A DNA stretch of 64,000 nt from assembly GCA_947856675.1 (NCBI GenBank), contig CANUCM010000067.1, forward strand, positions 15,977 through 79,976. The letters are read 5' to 3'. Position numbers and translations under genes: made by a program. Below the pieces are notes generated by a model that worked only from the letters and a program-made list of their open reading frames with translations, searched no databases and was not told the origin of the DNA. This DNA comes from an uncultured Clostridia bacterium (GTDB lineage Bacteria > Bacillota > Clostridia > Oscillospirales > Butyricicoccaceae). Below, piece after piece: positions 1-8,200 of this stretch (position 1 is its first letter; every line of letters begins with the position of its first letter).

Positions 1-723
1 GGCATGTATCCGGAAAACGGACGTGCCCCATTGTGTATCGGGCGGTTTCCTGCCTGTGAAGCGCTTTTCGATCTTATTTATAATCCGGCGCGCACCCGGC
101 TTATGCTTGATGCAATGGACAGGAAAATCCCTGTGCTGGGCGGACTTTGCATGCTGGTTGAGCAGGCTGCTGCAGCCTCAGCCCTGTTTACCGGCAGGGA
201 AGTGCCGCCGGGGGAAACCCGGGATCTGCTGCGCCGGCTGTCGCGCGAAACAGAAAACATCGTGCTCATAGGGATGCCGGGCTGCGGAAAAACCACAACC
301 GGCCGGATGCTGGCGCAGCTTCTCGGCCGGCCGTTTTACGATGTGGACGAGGAAATCGTCCGCCGGCAGGGCATGAGCATTCCCGAAATTTTTGCCCGCT
401 TTGGGGAGGACGCCTTCCGCACAATGGAAACCCGGGCCACAGCCCGGCTTTCGGCGCAAAGCGGTGCGGTGATTGCCTCCGGCGGAGGCGTTGTGGAACG
501 CAGGGAAAACCGGGATTTGCTGCGGCAGAACAGCGTGGTTGTGTGGATCCGGCGCAGCCTTGGCGAGCTTTCGTCCGATGGACGGCCGGTTTCCCAGAGC
601 CGCCCGATTGCAGACATTGCAGCAAAGCGCCTTCCGCTGTACGAACGGTGGAGCGACATATCCGTTGCTGCGTGCGGTGCACTGGCAACGGCGCAGCAGA
701 TTCGAAAGGAGCTTACACTATGA
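1..723 (+). CDS. aroE-aroK: Shikimate dehydrogenase-shikimate kinase fusion (5' truncated by window edge)
   Basis: The reading frame is open from the first base, so the gene begins upstream. The first ~80 visible residues match the C-terminal end of AroE (GMYP motif, a DLIYNPART-like stretch, and a Gln-Ala-rich helix of the QAAAASALFTG type). From about residue 85 a complete shikimate kinase follows: Walker A GMPGCGKT (90-97), shikimate-binding DVDEE (113-117), FRTMET (138-143), GGG (160-162) and a lid Arg in GRP (193-195). The two domains would perform consecutive steps, 3-dehydroshikimate to shikimate to shikimate-3-phosphate. The stop overlaps the aroQ start (ATGA), so the two are translationally coupled. 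The AroE call is less certain because only its end is visible. Confidence 0.88.
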   Translation, partial: GMYPENGRAPLCIGRFPACEALFDLIYNPARTRLMLDAMDRKIPVLGGLCMLVEQAAAASALFTGREVPPGETRDLLRRLSRETENIVLIGMPGCGKTTTGRMLAQLLGRPFYDVDEEIVRRQGMSIPEIFARFGEDAFRTMETRATARLSAQSGAVIASGGGVVERRENRDLLRQNSVVVWIRRSLGELSSDGRPVSQSRPIADIAAKRLPLYERWSDISVAACGALATAQQIRKELTL

Positions 724-1157
724 AAGTTCTGGTGATCAACGGTCCCAATCTCAACATGCTCGGGATAAGGGAGCCGGAGGTTTACGGCAGCGCAAGCTAT
801 GGCGATTTATGCCGGAGCGTGCGGGAAGTGTGCGGCCGGGAAGGGATGGAGGTGGAAATTTTCCAGTCCAACCACGAAGGCGCCCTTGTGGACGCCATAC
901 AGGGCGCTTTGGGCGTGTTTGACGGAATCGTCATCAATCCCGCGGCGTATACGCATACCAGCGTGGCCATTCTCGACGCACTGAAAGCGGTGAATCTGCC
1001 TGCTGTCGAAGTGCATCTTTCCGACATTTCCGCGCGCGAAGATTTCCGGAGAGTTTCCTATACCGGCATGGCCTGCATCAAAACGGTGTGCGGCAAGGGC
1101 TTTGCAGGGTACGAAGAAGCGCTGATGATACTAAAGAACCATCTGACAAAACGATAA
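720..1157 (+). CDS. aroQ: 3-dehydroquinate dehydratase, type II
   Basis: A 145-residue protein of normal type II length. It has the N-terminal PNLNMLG and REPEVYG stretches (catalytic Tyr/Arg loop), the IVINPAAYTHTS segment and the VEVHLSDIS segment with the catalytic His. It dehydrates 3-dehydroquinate to 3-dehydroshikimate, the step before the AroE domain encoded just upstream. The ATG overlaps the preceding stop. The gene ends 2 bases before a strong hairpin terminator, so it closes the aromatic amino-acid operon. Confidence 0.95.
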   Translation: MKVLVINGPNLNMLGIREPEVYGSASYGDLCRSVREVCGREGMEVEIFQSNHEGALVDAIQGALGVFDGIVINPAAYTHTSVAILDALKAVNLPAVEVHLSDISAREDFRRVSYTGMACIKTVCGKGFAGYEEALMILKNHLTKR

Positions 1158-1159
1158 GC

Positions 1160-1187
1160 AAAGGCCCGGGCCAGAGCCCGGGCCTTT
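1160..1187. terminator. Bidirectional rho-independent terminator between aroQ and ypeB
   Basis: A perfect 12-bp stem, AAAGGCCCGGGC / GCCCGGGCCTTT with loop CAGA, flanked by A and T tracts. It lies between the convergent aroQ (+) and ypeB (-) and can serve both. Confidence 0.88.
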
Positions 1188-1190
1188 GTC

Positions 1191-2510
1191 TTACATGGTC
1201 AGCGTGCCGTCTTCGCTTTCAATGAGAATCAGGATGTTTTCTTCTATACCGCTCAGTGCGTTGATATACACAATCACATGCATGTCATCCTGGGTGGTGC
1301 AGATGAACTCGTAGCACAGCAGCTCACTTTTCCAGTCCGTGGGAATCACGGCAAGCCTGGTTTCCAAAATCTTCAGGCTGCTTTCCACTTTTGCCCGGGC
1401 ATCGGCCTCTGACACCTGCGGCGTATCGATGCTGCGCTCCCGGTGGCTCATCATATATCCCCGGGATTCAAACCCGATGATTGCTCCGTCATCCAGTGCA
1501 ACCGACACCTTGACAAGATCCGGGTAGATCATCACGCCATCCTGCACATGGCAGAAGTTAATGGTCAGCATGTTGTCAAAGCGGGTGTAGTAGCTTTCTT
1601 TCATGCTGCCATACCCGTGCTCTTCAAGGAAAACCGCAGCGCGCTCAACGCCTTCCTGCGCAGTAAGCGAAGCCTCTCCGACAGAGCTTGCGTCAGACAT
1701 TCGGTATACAAACCCGCCGGCCTGCGAAACGTCGACGCTGACGCCCTGCTGTGTGGAAAAGCTGTAGCAGGCAATGGTGCCGCTGCCTTTATAGTCCAGG
1801 GAAAAGGAGTCTTCGGGCAGCGAGCAAAAAGCGGCTGCAGCTGCGCGTGCCTGCGCTTCGCTGACGGTTTTCTGGCCTTCCAGCATGGCGGGGTTTTGTT
1901 TTTCAAGGTGCTGGGAAAACGGGCCGTCATAAATCAGCGTGGCATATTGCGGAAATTCCTGTTCCATGGTGCTGAAGCTGTCGGCCAGCGCGGACGTGTC
2001 ACTTCCTGCCTGCGGCTCGTAGTACATTTCACCGGCGTCCAGCCGGGCTTTGAGCAAAGTAAGTTCCTCTGTAAGGCTTTGCGCAGTGGTGCACAGCGAG
2101 GTCAGCGCCTCTTTCTGCTCCTGTGTGGCCGTCTGCCCACGGGAGGCCGCGCGCAGCAGGGAATAGGCGTAATCGCCTGTTCGTGCAATGAACGTCTGGG
2201 TCTTTTCCAGGCCTTCTTCGCTCGAAGGCAGCAGGGACAGGGCGCTCTTGGCGCATTCAGCCTGCCGCCAAATTTGAGCGGAAAGGGTGGAAATTGTAGA
2301 CGGTGAAGCGGTGTAGCGGATCTTCTGTAAAGCGGCGTCTAAGTCGGACAGGCTTTCGAGCAGCTCTGAATAGGCTTTTTCGTGGGAGTGGGTCAGAGTT
2401 GTCTGGTACTTTTCCGTCCGGATGCCGTAGTACAGGGTGCTTCCGGCAAAAATGATCGTCAGTGCCAGCAAAAAACTGACAAGCTGTGTCGGAAAACGCT
2501 TATCTTTCAT
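1191..2510 (-). CDS. ypeB: Germination/cortex-lysis accessory protein YpeB
   Basis: A 439-residue protein with one N-terminal membrane segment (about residues 8-30), a helical region (35-170) and a C-terminal half with repeated small alpha/beta (PepSY-like) units. The GYMMSHRER and INALSG(I/T)EE-type stretches are typical of YpeB. In Bacillus, YpeB is made in the forespore and is needed to localise and stabilise the cortex hydrolase SleB. Here no sleB is adjacent. The ATG is preceded by AGGAGG with 6-base spacing. It is transcribed alone, convergent with aroQ. Confidence 0.9.
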   Translation of the reverse strand: MKDKRFPTQLVSFLLALTIIFAGSTLYYGIRTEKYQTTLTHSHEKAYSELLESLSDLDAALQKIRYTASPSTISTLSAQIWRQAECAKSALSLLPSSEEGLEKTQTFIARTGDYAYSLLRAASRGQTATQEQKEALTSLCTTAQSLTEELTLLKARLDAGEMYYEPQAGSDTSALADSFSTMEQEFPQYATLIYDGPFSQHLEKQNPAMLEGQKTVSEAQARAAAAAFCSLPEDSFSLDYKGSGTIACYSFSTQQGVSVDVSQAGGFVYRMSDASSVGEASLTAQEGVERAAVFLEEHGYGSMKESYYTRFDNMLTINFCHVQDGVMIYPDLVKVSVALDDGAIIGFESRGYMMSHRERSIDTPQVSEADARAKVESSLKILETRLAVIPTDWKSELLCYEFICTTQDDMHVIVYINALSGIEENILILIESEDGTLTM

Positions 2511-2552
2511 ACGAGGCCTCCTGAAAGGGGTTGTTTTGCTGTATTTTTAGCA

Positions 2553-2569
2553 AATAATTTACAATTATT
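2553..2569. repeat. 17-bp perfect palindrome AATAATT-TAC-AATTATT
   Basis: An AT-only perfect inverted repeat in the 157-bp divergent gap between ypeB and the aminotransferase gene. It lies about 45 bases upstream of the ypeB start codon. It could be an operator or part of a promoter; nothing more can be said. Confidence 0.5.
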
Positions 2570-2592
2570 CCCCTTGCAGCCAGAGTCAGTGC

Positions 2593-2621
2593 TTGCCCTT
2601 TTTTCGACGTTATGATAAGAT
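2593..2621 (+). promoter_or_regulatory. Candidate sigma-A promoter of the aminotransferase gene
   Basis: TTGCCC, 17-base spacer, TAAGAT, ending 46 bases before the ATG. The match is moderate; a nearby TATGAT is an alternative -10 with worse spacing. Confidence 0.4.
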
Positions 2622-2667
2622 AACTATGTGTGTTGTGAATCAAATCACTTTTGAAAGGGAGAGATTC

Positions 2668-3867
2668 ATGGAGTTTCATTTTTCGGAGAGAATGCTCACG
2701 CTCAAGCCGTCGGTTATCCGTGAGATACTGAAAAGCGTCACGCCGGATATGATTGCATTTGCAGCCGGCAACCCGTCAACCGACACGTTCCCCATTGAGG
2801 AAATGGGGCAAATTGCAAACGAGCTGTTTGCCGATAAAACGCGTATTGCGAGCATTTTGCAGTACGGCGTTTCGGAGGGGTATCAGCCTCTGCGCGAAAG
2901 CTGCTTTGCCCGCATGCGCGGCAAGTACCAGACCGGCGCGGATTTTGACGAGCTGATCATCACAAGCGGCGGGCAGCAGGCCATTGATTTGCTCAGCAAG
3001 GCCATGCTCGATCCGGGGGACACCGTGATTGTCGAAGGTCCCAGCTTTATTGGTTCGCTGAACACCTTCCGGACATACCAGGCCAATCTGGTCGCTGCGC
3101 CCATGCAGCCCGACGGCATGGATCTTGATGTGCTGGAGAACCTTCTTAAAACCGAGAAAAACGTCAAGTTCATTTACATCATTTCCACATTCCAGAACCC
3201 GTCCGGTTATACGACCAGCCTTGAAAAGCGCCACGCCATTTTGGAGCTGGCCCGCCGTTACGACGTTTTGATTCTGGAAGACAACCCCTATTTTGAGCTG
3301 CGGTATGAGGGCGAATACGTGCCCAACATCAAGAGCCTGGACAAGGAAGGCCGTGTCGTCTATGCGGGCTCGTACTCCAAGATACTTTCCGCCGGCATCC
3401 GTCTGGGCTTTGCCATCGGCCACAGGGATTTGATTTCCAAAATGGTCATCGGCAAACAGGCCAGCGACGTGCATACCAACCTGTTTTTCCAGGTGGTGGC
3501 TGCAGAGTACATGAACCGTTTCGATCTGGACGCACACATTGAGAAAGCCCGCGGGATTTATCGTGAAAAGCGCGATTTGATGCTTTCCTGCCTTGGGGCC
3601 AAGCTGCCGGATTGCGTAACCTTCTCCCGGCCGCAGGGCGGACTGTTTGTCTGGATGGATTTGCCGGCCGGGTCGGACGGAAAGGATCTTGCCGCATTGA
3701 CCGTCAAGCAGAAAGTGTCCATCGTCCCGGGCAACTGCTTTATGGTGGATGACGCAAAGGTCAACAGCGGCGTGCGTCTGAACTTTTCCATGCCGAGCAA
3801 GGCGCAGATTGAAAAGGGAACGGATATTCTTGCTGCCTGCGTGAAGGAATATCTCGGCAGAAAGTAA
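2668..3867 (+). CDS. PLP-dependent aminotransferase, class I/II (2-aminoadipate/aromatic aminotransferase-like)
   Basis: A 399-residue fold-type I aminotransferase. The PLP-binding lysine is K238 in SYSKILSAG, with upstream D205 in LEDNPY, the NPSG loop at 177-180 and a C-terminal substrate Arg in GVRLNFS. It resembles the stand-alone catalytic domain of MocR/LysN-type enzymes, without a GntR domain. Substrate cannot be decided from sequence; 2-aminoadipate, branched-chain and aromatic amino acids are all possible. The ATG at 2668 follows GAAAGGGAGA; a longer in-frame TTG start at 2593 would overlap the promoter and is rejected. It stands alone and is followed by a hairpin. Confidence 0.85.
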   Translation: MEFHFSERMLTLKPSVIREILKSVTPDMIAFAAGNPSTDTFPIEEMGQIANELFADKTRIASILQYGVSEGYQPLRESCFARMRGKYQTGADFDELIITSGGQQAIDLLSKAMLDPGDTVIVEGPSFIGSLNTFRTYQANLVAAPMQPDGMDLDVLENLLKTEKNVKFIYIISTFQNPSGYTTSLEKRHAILELARRYDVLILEDNPYFELRYEGEYVPNIKSLDKEGRVVYAGSYSKILSAGIRLGFAIGHRDLISKMVIGKQASDVHTNLFFQVVAAEYMNRFDLDAHIEKARGIYREKRDLMLSCLGAKLPDCVTFSRPQGGLFVWMDLPAGSDGKDLAALTVKQKVSIVPGNCFMVDDAKVNSGVRLNFSMPSKAQIEKGTDILAACVKEYLGRK

Positions 3868-3885
3868 ACTTTAACCTCCGGAAAA

Positions 3886-3917
3886 ATGCTCCGTGCAGCC
3901 TGGCCTGCACGGAGCAT
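3886..3917 (+). terminator. Hairpin terminator after the aminotransferase gene
   Basis: A 13-bp perfect stem ATGCTCCGTGCAG / CTGCACGGAGCAT with loop CCTGGC, 18 bases after the stop. The T-tract is weak, so efficiency is uncertain. Confidence 0.6.
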
Positions 3918-3997
3918 CAAACGCTTTACGACGGGGAAAATAAACTGAAAGGCGGCTTCGGACCGGGATTCCGGCCGCGGCAAGGCAGGGTAAAAAC

Positions 3998-5122
3998 ATG
4001 GTTATCGACAACAATCTTATGCTGACGGCAATGTTCGCCTTCGTCACCGCACTGGCAGTTTCCTTTGCGGCCACACCGGCGGTTAAGATATGTGCCAAGC
4101 ATTTTGGGGCGGTGGATGTTCCGAAGGACAACCGCCGCATGCACAAAGTGCCCATTCCCCGCATGGGCGGGTTGGCAATTTTCCTGGGTTTTATCATCAG
4201 CACCTCACTGTTTGGGCATTTGACACGCCAAACAAGCGCCATTTTGCTCGGCGCCGTACTGATTGTCATTTTGGGCATTATTGATGACAAAATGGCGCTG
4301 CCGCCTTCTGTAAAGTTTGTCGGACAGATTGCCGCGGCGCTGATTCCCGCGCTGAACGGCGTGGACATTGAACGATTTACCAACCCCTTTGCCGAGGGAG
4401 CTTATTTTTCTCTCGGTATTTTCGCCATTCCCGTAACCGTTATCTGGATTGTGGGACTGACCAACGCCGTCAATTTTATTGACGGGCTGGATGGGCTTGC
4501 GGTCGGCGTTTCGTCCATTGCGTCCATCACCATGTTCACCATTGCCGTTTTGGTATCGGAAACCTATGTAGCCATTATGATGGCGGCCCTGGCCGGTGCC
4601 TGCATAGGTTTTATGCCTTACAACATGAACCCCGCCAAAATCTTTATGGGCGATACCGGTTCAATGTTTTTGGGGTATATTCTGGCGACGGTATCCATTG
4701 AAGGGCTTTTCAAGTTTTACGCTGTCATTTCGTTTGCTGTGCCTTTCATCATGCTGGGGCTTCCGATTTTTGACACAGCCTTTGCCATTATCCGCCGCCT
4801 GCTCAAAGGGCAGAGCCCGCTTCAGGCCGATCGCGGGCACGTGCATCACAGGCTGATTGACATGGGGTTTGATCAGAAACAGTCTGTGGCAATCCTGTAT
4901 GTACTCAGCGCCATTTTGGGCTTGTCCGCCGTGCTGTTAACGACAAGCGGCGAAGTGAAAATTATCATTCTTGCTGTCACCGTACTGCTTTCCGTCATCA
5001 TCGGTCTCAGCATTACCGCCTATGATCAGCACAGCGAACAGCGCCACCACGAAGAAGAAACCGCGCAGCGCAGCGCCGAGGCTTCTGAGGCCGGCAAGGA
5101 GGACGGGCATGAAAAAAATTAA
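3998..5122 (+). CDS. Undecaprenyl-phosphate GlcNAc-1-phosphate transferase (WecA/TagO family)
   Basis: A 374-residue polytopic membrane protein with about ten or eleven hydrophobic segments. It carries the family signatures DDK (about 99-101), NFIDGLDG (about 164-171), GDTGSMFLG and the cytoplasmic HVHHRL motif. It would transfer GlcNAc-1-phosphate from UDP-GlcNAc to undecaprenyl phosphate, starting synthesis of teichoic acid or another secondary wall polymer. The charged tail (after ~345) is rich in His, Glu and Ala. The stop overlaps the next gene, a UDP-GlcNAc 2-epimerase, by 14 bases, so the two are coupled. MraY is less likely because the motifs are of the WecA type. Confidence 0.9.
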   Translation: MVIDNNLMLTAMFAFVTALAVSFAATPAVKICAKHFGAVDVPKDNRRMHKVPIPRMGGLAIFLGFIISTSLFGHLTRQTSAILLGAVLIVILGIIDDKMALPPSVKFVGQIAAALIPALNGVDIERFTNPFAEGAYFSLGIFAIPVTVIWIVGLTNAVNFIDGLDGLAVGVSSIASITMFTIAVLVSETYVAIMMAALAGACIGFMPYNMNPAKIFMGDTGSMFLGYILATVSIEGLFKFYAVISFAVPFIMLGLPIFDTAFAIIRRLLKGQSPLQADRGHVHHRLIDMGFDQKQSVAILYVLSAILGLSAVLLTTSGEVKIIILAVTVLLSVIIGLSITAYDQHSEQRHHEEETAQRSAEASEAGKEDGHEKN

Positions 5123-6260
5123 AGTACTTTCTGTTTTCGGCACCCGGCCCGAAGCGATTAAAATGGCGCCTCTCGTGCGCACTCTGGCCGCGGATGAGCG
5201 CATTGAATCGGTGGTTTGCGTAACGGCGCAGCACAGGCAGATGCTGGATCAGGTTCTGTCGGCTTTTTCCATCGTACCGCAGTATGACCTCAACATCATG
5301 CAGCCCTCGCAGACGCTGTCATCCATCACAGTGCGCACACTGACCGGCCTGGAGCGTGTGCTGGAAGAGGCAGGCCCTGACTTGGTCCTTGTCCACGGCG
5401 ATACCAGCACAACCTTTGCCGGCGCTCTGGCGGCTTTTTACCGGAAAATTCCCGTGGGGCATGTCGAGGCCGGCCTGCGCAGCTTTGACAAATATTCCCC
5501 TTATCCCGAAGAAGCCAACCGCCGTCTTACCGGTGTTTTGGCCGAGCTTCATTTTGCGCCGACGCAGCAGAACGCAGAAAACCTGCGCCGCGAAGGTACG
5601 GTGAAAAACCTGTTTATTACCGGCAACACCGTTATCGACGCGCTGCATACGACCGTTCAGGAGGGCTATCGTTTTGAGCAGCCTGAACTGAATGCAATTG
5701 ATTATGCGGGGCGGAAAGTGGTTTTGCTTACGGCGCACCGCCGTGAGAACTACGGGCAGCCCATGGAAAACATTGTTTCTGCGGTTTCCGAGCTGGCCCA
5801 AAACTATCCTGAAGCATTGTTTGTGTACCCCGTGCACCTAAGCCCGTATGTCCAGCAAACAGCCAAAGCCGGCCTCAGCGGGCTGCCCAATGTATTGCTG
5901 ATACCGCCGCTCGGCGTTTTGGATATGCACAATCTGATGGCGCGCTGCCATTTGGTGATGACGGATTCCGGCGGCCTGCAGGAAGAAGCACCGGCCCTTG
6001 GAAAACCGGTGCTGGTTCTTCGCCGGGAAACCGAACGGCCCGAAGCGGTCGAAGCCGGAACGGTGCTTCTTGCGGGTACGGAGCGCGAAGGCATTGTTGC
6101 TGCCGCCCGCCGCCTGTTTGATGATCCGGCAGCCTGGAAAGCCATGTCACATGCCGTCAATCCGTATGGTGACGGCAAGGCCTGCAGCCGTATTACCCGG
6201 GACATTTTGTATTATTTCGGATGTGTTTCGTCGCCGGCATCTGATTTTGCTCCGTTTTAA
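5109..6260 (+). CDS. wecB: UDP-N-acetylglucosamine 2-epimerase (non-hydrolysing)
   Basis: A 383-residue protein of normal length. It starts with KVLSVFGTRPEAIKMAP, and contains VHGDTSTTFAGALAAF, GHVEAGLRS, a TAHRREN loop and TDSGGLQEE with the catalytic or UDP-binding residues. It interconverts UDP-GlcNAc and UDP-ManNAc. Next to a WecA/TagO enzyme it suggests a ManNAc-containing wall polymer linkage unit. The ATG lies inside the end of the previous gene. Confidence 0.94.
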   Translation: MKKIKVLSVFGTRPEAIKMAPLVRTLAADERIESVVCVTAQHRQMLDQVLSAFSIVPQYDLNIMQPSQTLSSITVRTLTGLERVLEEAGPDLVLVHGDTSTTFAGALAAFYRKIPVGHVEAGLRSFDKYSPYPEEANRRLTGVLAELHFAPTQQNAENLRREGTVKNLFITGNTVIDALHTTVQEGYRFEQPELNAIDYAGRKVVLLTAHRRENYGQPMENIVSAVSELAQNYPEALFVYPVHLSPYVQQTAKAGLSGLPNVLLIPPLGVLDMHNLMARCHLVMTDSGGLQEEAPALGKPVLVLRRETERPEAVEAGTVLLAGTEREGIVAAARRLFDDPAAWKAMSHAVNPYGDGKACSRITRDILYYFGCVSSPASDFAPF

Positions 6261-6283
6261 GTGGCGCAGAAGGAGGGAAGAGC

Positions 6284-7045
6284 GTGGATAAAAAACTGCT
6301 GCTTCGTGCAGGCGCTGTCGCCGGGATTTTAGCAGCAGGACTGTTTGCCAGCTTTTACTGGCCGCAAAGCACAGGCTCTTCTCCCGAGATCATCCTGCCG
6401 CAAAGCGGAGGGACGGACATTGAGCTGGAAGGAGAAACACAGCAGTATAACCACCGCGTCATTGATGAAATCACAATGGACACAAGCTCGGTTCAGAGAG
6501 TGGTGGCTTCTTTGCGGCGCCCCGGGGAATATTCCTTTACAGGCCAGGTGACGTATTATTACGGAGATGGCCAGACGGGCGTTTTCTCCGTGCGCGGTGC
6601 GGTGCGCGGTGAGCTGTGCAAAGTGGTTCAAAGCATGCCGGACGGTCTTTTCAAGCACACTATCTTGACGCCGGCCAGTGTTTATATTTGGAGCAGCAGC
6701 ACCCTTTCCTACTATAAGGGCGCTGCTGGAAATGTTTCGGCCGACGAGCTGGCCCTTCTTCCTACCTATGAAGATTTGTTGTCGGTGCCGCAGGAAGAAA
6801 TTGCGGATGCCTCCTTTGAAAAGAACGGGGAAGGGCAACTTTGTGTTTATGCGCGCCGGCTGAGCGCCGACGGGTCTTTGGAAGAGCAATACTACATTGA
6901 TGTGCAGACCGGTCTGCTGACCTCATTTACAGCGTATGAGGGGGGGAAGCCGACGTATGCAATGCAGCTTACCCCCGCGGTGGAGACGGTGGGGGATGAC
7001 TGGTTCACGCTCCCGTCCGGAGCGGTCGTCACGGCTTCCGATTAA
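6284..7045 (+). CDS. Unknown membrane-anchored extracytoplasmic protein
   Basis: A 253-residue protein with an N-terminal hydrophobic segment (about residues 7-25), no lipobox Cys, then a soluble region. Alternating beta-rich stretches (FTGQVTYYYGDGQTG, YYIDVQTGLLTSFTAYEGG) recall the LolA/RseB-like fold of secreted proteins that bind lipids or peptides, but this is only an impression. It starts with GTG after AGGAGGGAAG. It lies 23 bases after wecB and is probably cotranscribed, so a role with the wall polymer is possible. Its stop is 4 bases inside the end of the convergent minus-strand gene. Confidence 0.6.
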   Translation: MDKKLLLRAGAVAGILAAGLFASFYWPQSTGSSPEIILPQSGGTDIELEGETQQYNHRVIDEITMDTSSVQRVVASLRRPGEYSFTGQVTYYYGDGQTGVFSVRGAVRGELCKVVQSMPDGLFKHTILTPASVYIWSSSTLSYYKGAAGNVSADELALLPTYEDLLSVPQEEIADASFEKNGEGQLCVYARRLSADGSLEEQYYIDVQTGLLTSFTAYEGGKPTYAMQLTPAVETVGDDWFTLPSGAVVTASD

Positions 7046-7344
7046 AAGCCGAGCAGCAGCAGAACGCCGATGATGAGCAGCGTATCGGTGACATTTTCAT
7101 CCTCATCTGCCACGAGAAAATATACCAAAACAATGAGCAGCAGGGTATCTGCGTTGAGTTCCGGGAGCTTGAGCTCACCGCCGAGCAGATTTTTAAACAG
7201 CCCCAAAATCCCCTGGTTTTTTCCGGACGCATGCTCCTGGGCTTCGGGCTGCCCGGTGTCCGGCTGCTCTGGAGATGACTGTGTATCTCCGGCGGGCTTG
7301 AAGAAATTTTCAAACCCGCCGGAGTTCATATATCGGTTGTACAT
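7042..7344 (-). CDS. Small unknown membrane protein, last gene of a three-gene cluster
   Basis: A 100-residue protein. Residues 1-45 are Gly/Pro/Glu/Gln-rich and probably disordered. Residues ~46-100 hold two short hydrophobic segments separated by an acidic turn ADEDENVTD, so they form a probable membrane hairpin. Similar small proteins with an acidic turn between two Leu-rich helices occur in spore-forming Clostridia, as far as I recall, without assigned function. The start shown is ATG at 7344; ATG at 7329 is an alternative. The upstream gene's TGA lies between the AAGGAGA site and this start, so translation is coupled. Confidence 0.6.
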   Translation of the reverse strand: MYNRYMNSGGFENFFKPAGDTQSSPEQPDTGQPEAQEHASGKNQGILGLFKNLLGGELKLPELNADTLLLIVLVYFLVADEDENVTDTLLIIGVLLLLGF

Positions 7345-7350
7345 TCCCGC

Positions 7351-7797
7351 TCATCTCTCCTTCAGCCCAAGTGCCATCTTTGCCGCCACGGTCATATTGG
7401 CCATTTTGATGGCGCGATCGACGTTGTCTGCCCGTTCAGCCGTCATGTACGGCTTGATGGCACTGACAAGGTTGAGACGTTTTTGATCTATGTAGCTGCT
7501 TTTTCCGGAAAAAGCGAGCAGCAGCTGCGGAAGCGCTGAAATCGGAGAGCCCGATGCGCCATTGCCGGACTGGCCCTGTGCATCGCCGGCGGATTCCGTT
7601 TTTCGGCTGTGAAGGGCCTCGATCAGCGGTCCCAGACAATCGTATGTGCTGTCGGTTTGGTTTTCGGAGGCATCGTCCTGGCACGCCGGGTGGTTTTGCC
7701 CGTTTTGCTGCCACAGCGATTCAGCGGCCTCCAGCACCTGTGAAAGGCCGTCTCCGCTTTCAAAAAGCTGTTTCAGCACTTCGCCAAGCTCTGCCAT
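7351..7797 (-). CDS. Unknown soluble protein, middle gene of the three-gene cluster
   Basis: A 148-residue protein. A short N-terminal helix (1-32) is followed by a polar Gln/Asn/Asp-rich linker and a C-terminal helical region with the pattern LNLVSAIKPYM...ERADNVDRAIKMANM (about 110-135). A helical motif of the type ALKPYL-(S/T)-xER is common in small clostridial sporulation-linked proteins of unknown function, from memory only. No catalytic motif is visible. It starts 6 bases after the stop of the first gene. Confidence 0.6.
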   Translation of the reverse strand: MAELGEVLKQLFESGDGLSQVLEAAESLWQQNGQNHPACQDDASENQTDSTYDCLGPLIEALHSRKTESAGDAQGQSGNGASGSPISALPQLLLAFSGKSSYIDQKRLNLVSAIKPYMTAERADNVDRAIKMANMTVAAKMALGLKER

Positions 7798-7803
7798 AGC
7801 ACA

Positions 7804-8085
7804 TTACACTCCTGTCAGCTCAATAATCTTACCGGCCAGAGCCGTTCCCTCTTTGGTAGACAGCAAAGTGGACAGCAAAACACGCGCACGGTCTTTTTCA
7901 ACGCCTGCGGCGGCGCGTGCAGCGGCCTTGACAGCATCTCCGCCGTCGCCGGCCAGCATGACGAGCAGCTGCCGTCCGTTTTCCGAAGAAATCGCGGTGT
8001 TAAACTTATCCAGGCTGCGGATGATCTTATTGCCCTGCGGCGTATTGATGAACATTCTGGCAAGGGCTTCGTAATCGGCTGGCAT
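7804..8085 (-). CDS. Unknown small helical protein, first gene of the three-gene cluster
   Basis: A 93-residue, Ala-rich, probably all-helical protein without signal peptide or membrane segment. It contains GDGGDAVKAAARAAAG in the middle and LLSTKEGTALAGKIIEL near the end. The ATG follows AGGAGGGAT. An octamer CATATAAT, also found before spoIVA in this window, lies 60 bases upstream, which hints at mother-cell sporulation control. Function is not recognisable. Confidence 0.6.
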   Translation of the reverse strand: MPADYEALARMFINTPQGNKIIRSLDKFNTAISSENGRQLLVMLAGDGGDAVKAAARAAAGVEKDRARVLLSTLLSTKEGTALAGKIIELTGV

Positions 8086-8115
8086 GGAAAATCCCTCCTG
8101 TTGTATTGAACGGCA

Positions 8116-8133
8116 AAGCGCAGCATTGCGCTT
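8116..8133. repeat. Hairpin AAGCGCA-GCAT-TGCGCTT in the divergent gap
   Basis: A perfect 7-bp inverted repeat with a 4-base loop. It lies between the octamer CATATAAT and the first gene of the unknown cluster, so it would be in that transcript's 5' leader. Confidence 0.45.
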
Positions 8134-8144
8134 CCTTCTGTCAC

Positions 8145-8173
8145 ATTATATGAAAGCTTTGGCGGAAAGTTCC
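8145..8173 (-). promoter_or_regulatory. Candidate sigma-E-like promoter of the unknown three-gene cluster
   Basis: On the minus strand GGAACTT, 14 bases, CATATAAT. The -10 octamer is near the Bacillus sigma-E -10 (CATACAAT) and identical to the one before spoIVA (33501-33508). The -35 match is weak (4 of 7). Confidence 0.35.
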
Positions 8174-8200
8174 CGCTCAGGGCTGGAAAGGCGGAAAAAC

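Noticed and set aside
2776..3537. 253-codon minus-strand frame opposite the aminotransferase gene
   Set aside because: Antisense shadow of a well-supported gene; no motif or binding site.
8084..8200. N-terminal extension of the YfcE-type phosphoesterase
   Set aside because: The extension covers the divergent promoter region and has no family similarity; the TTG at 8201 fits better.
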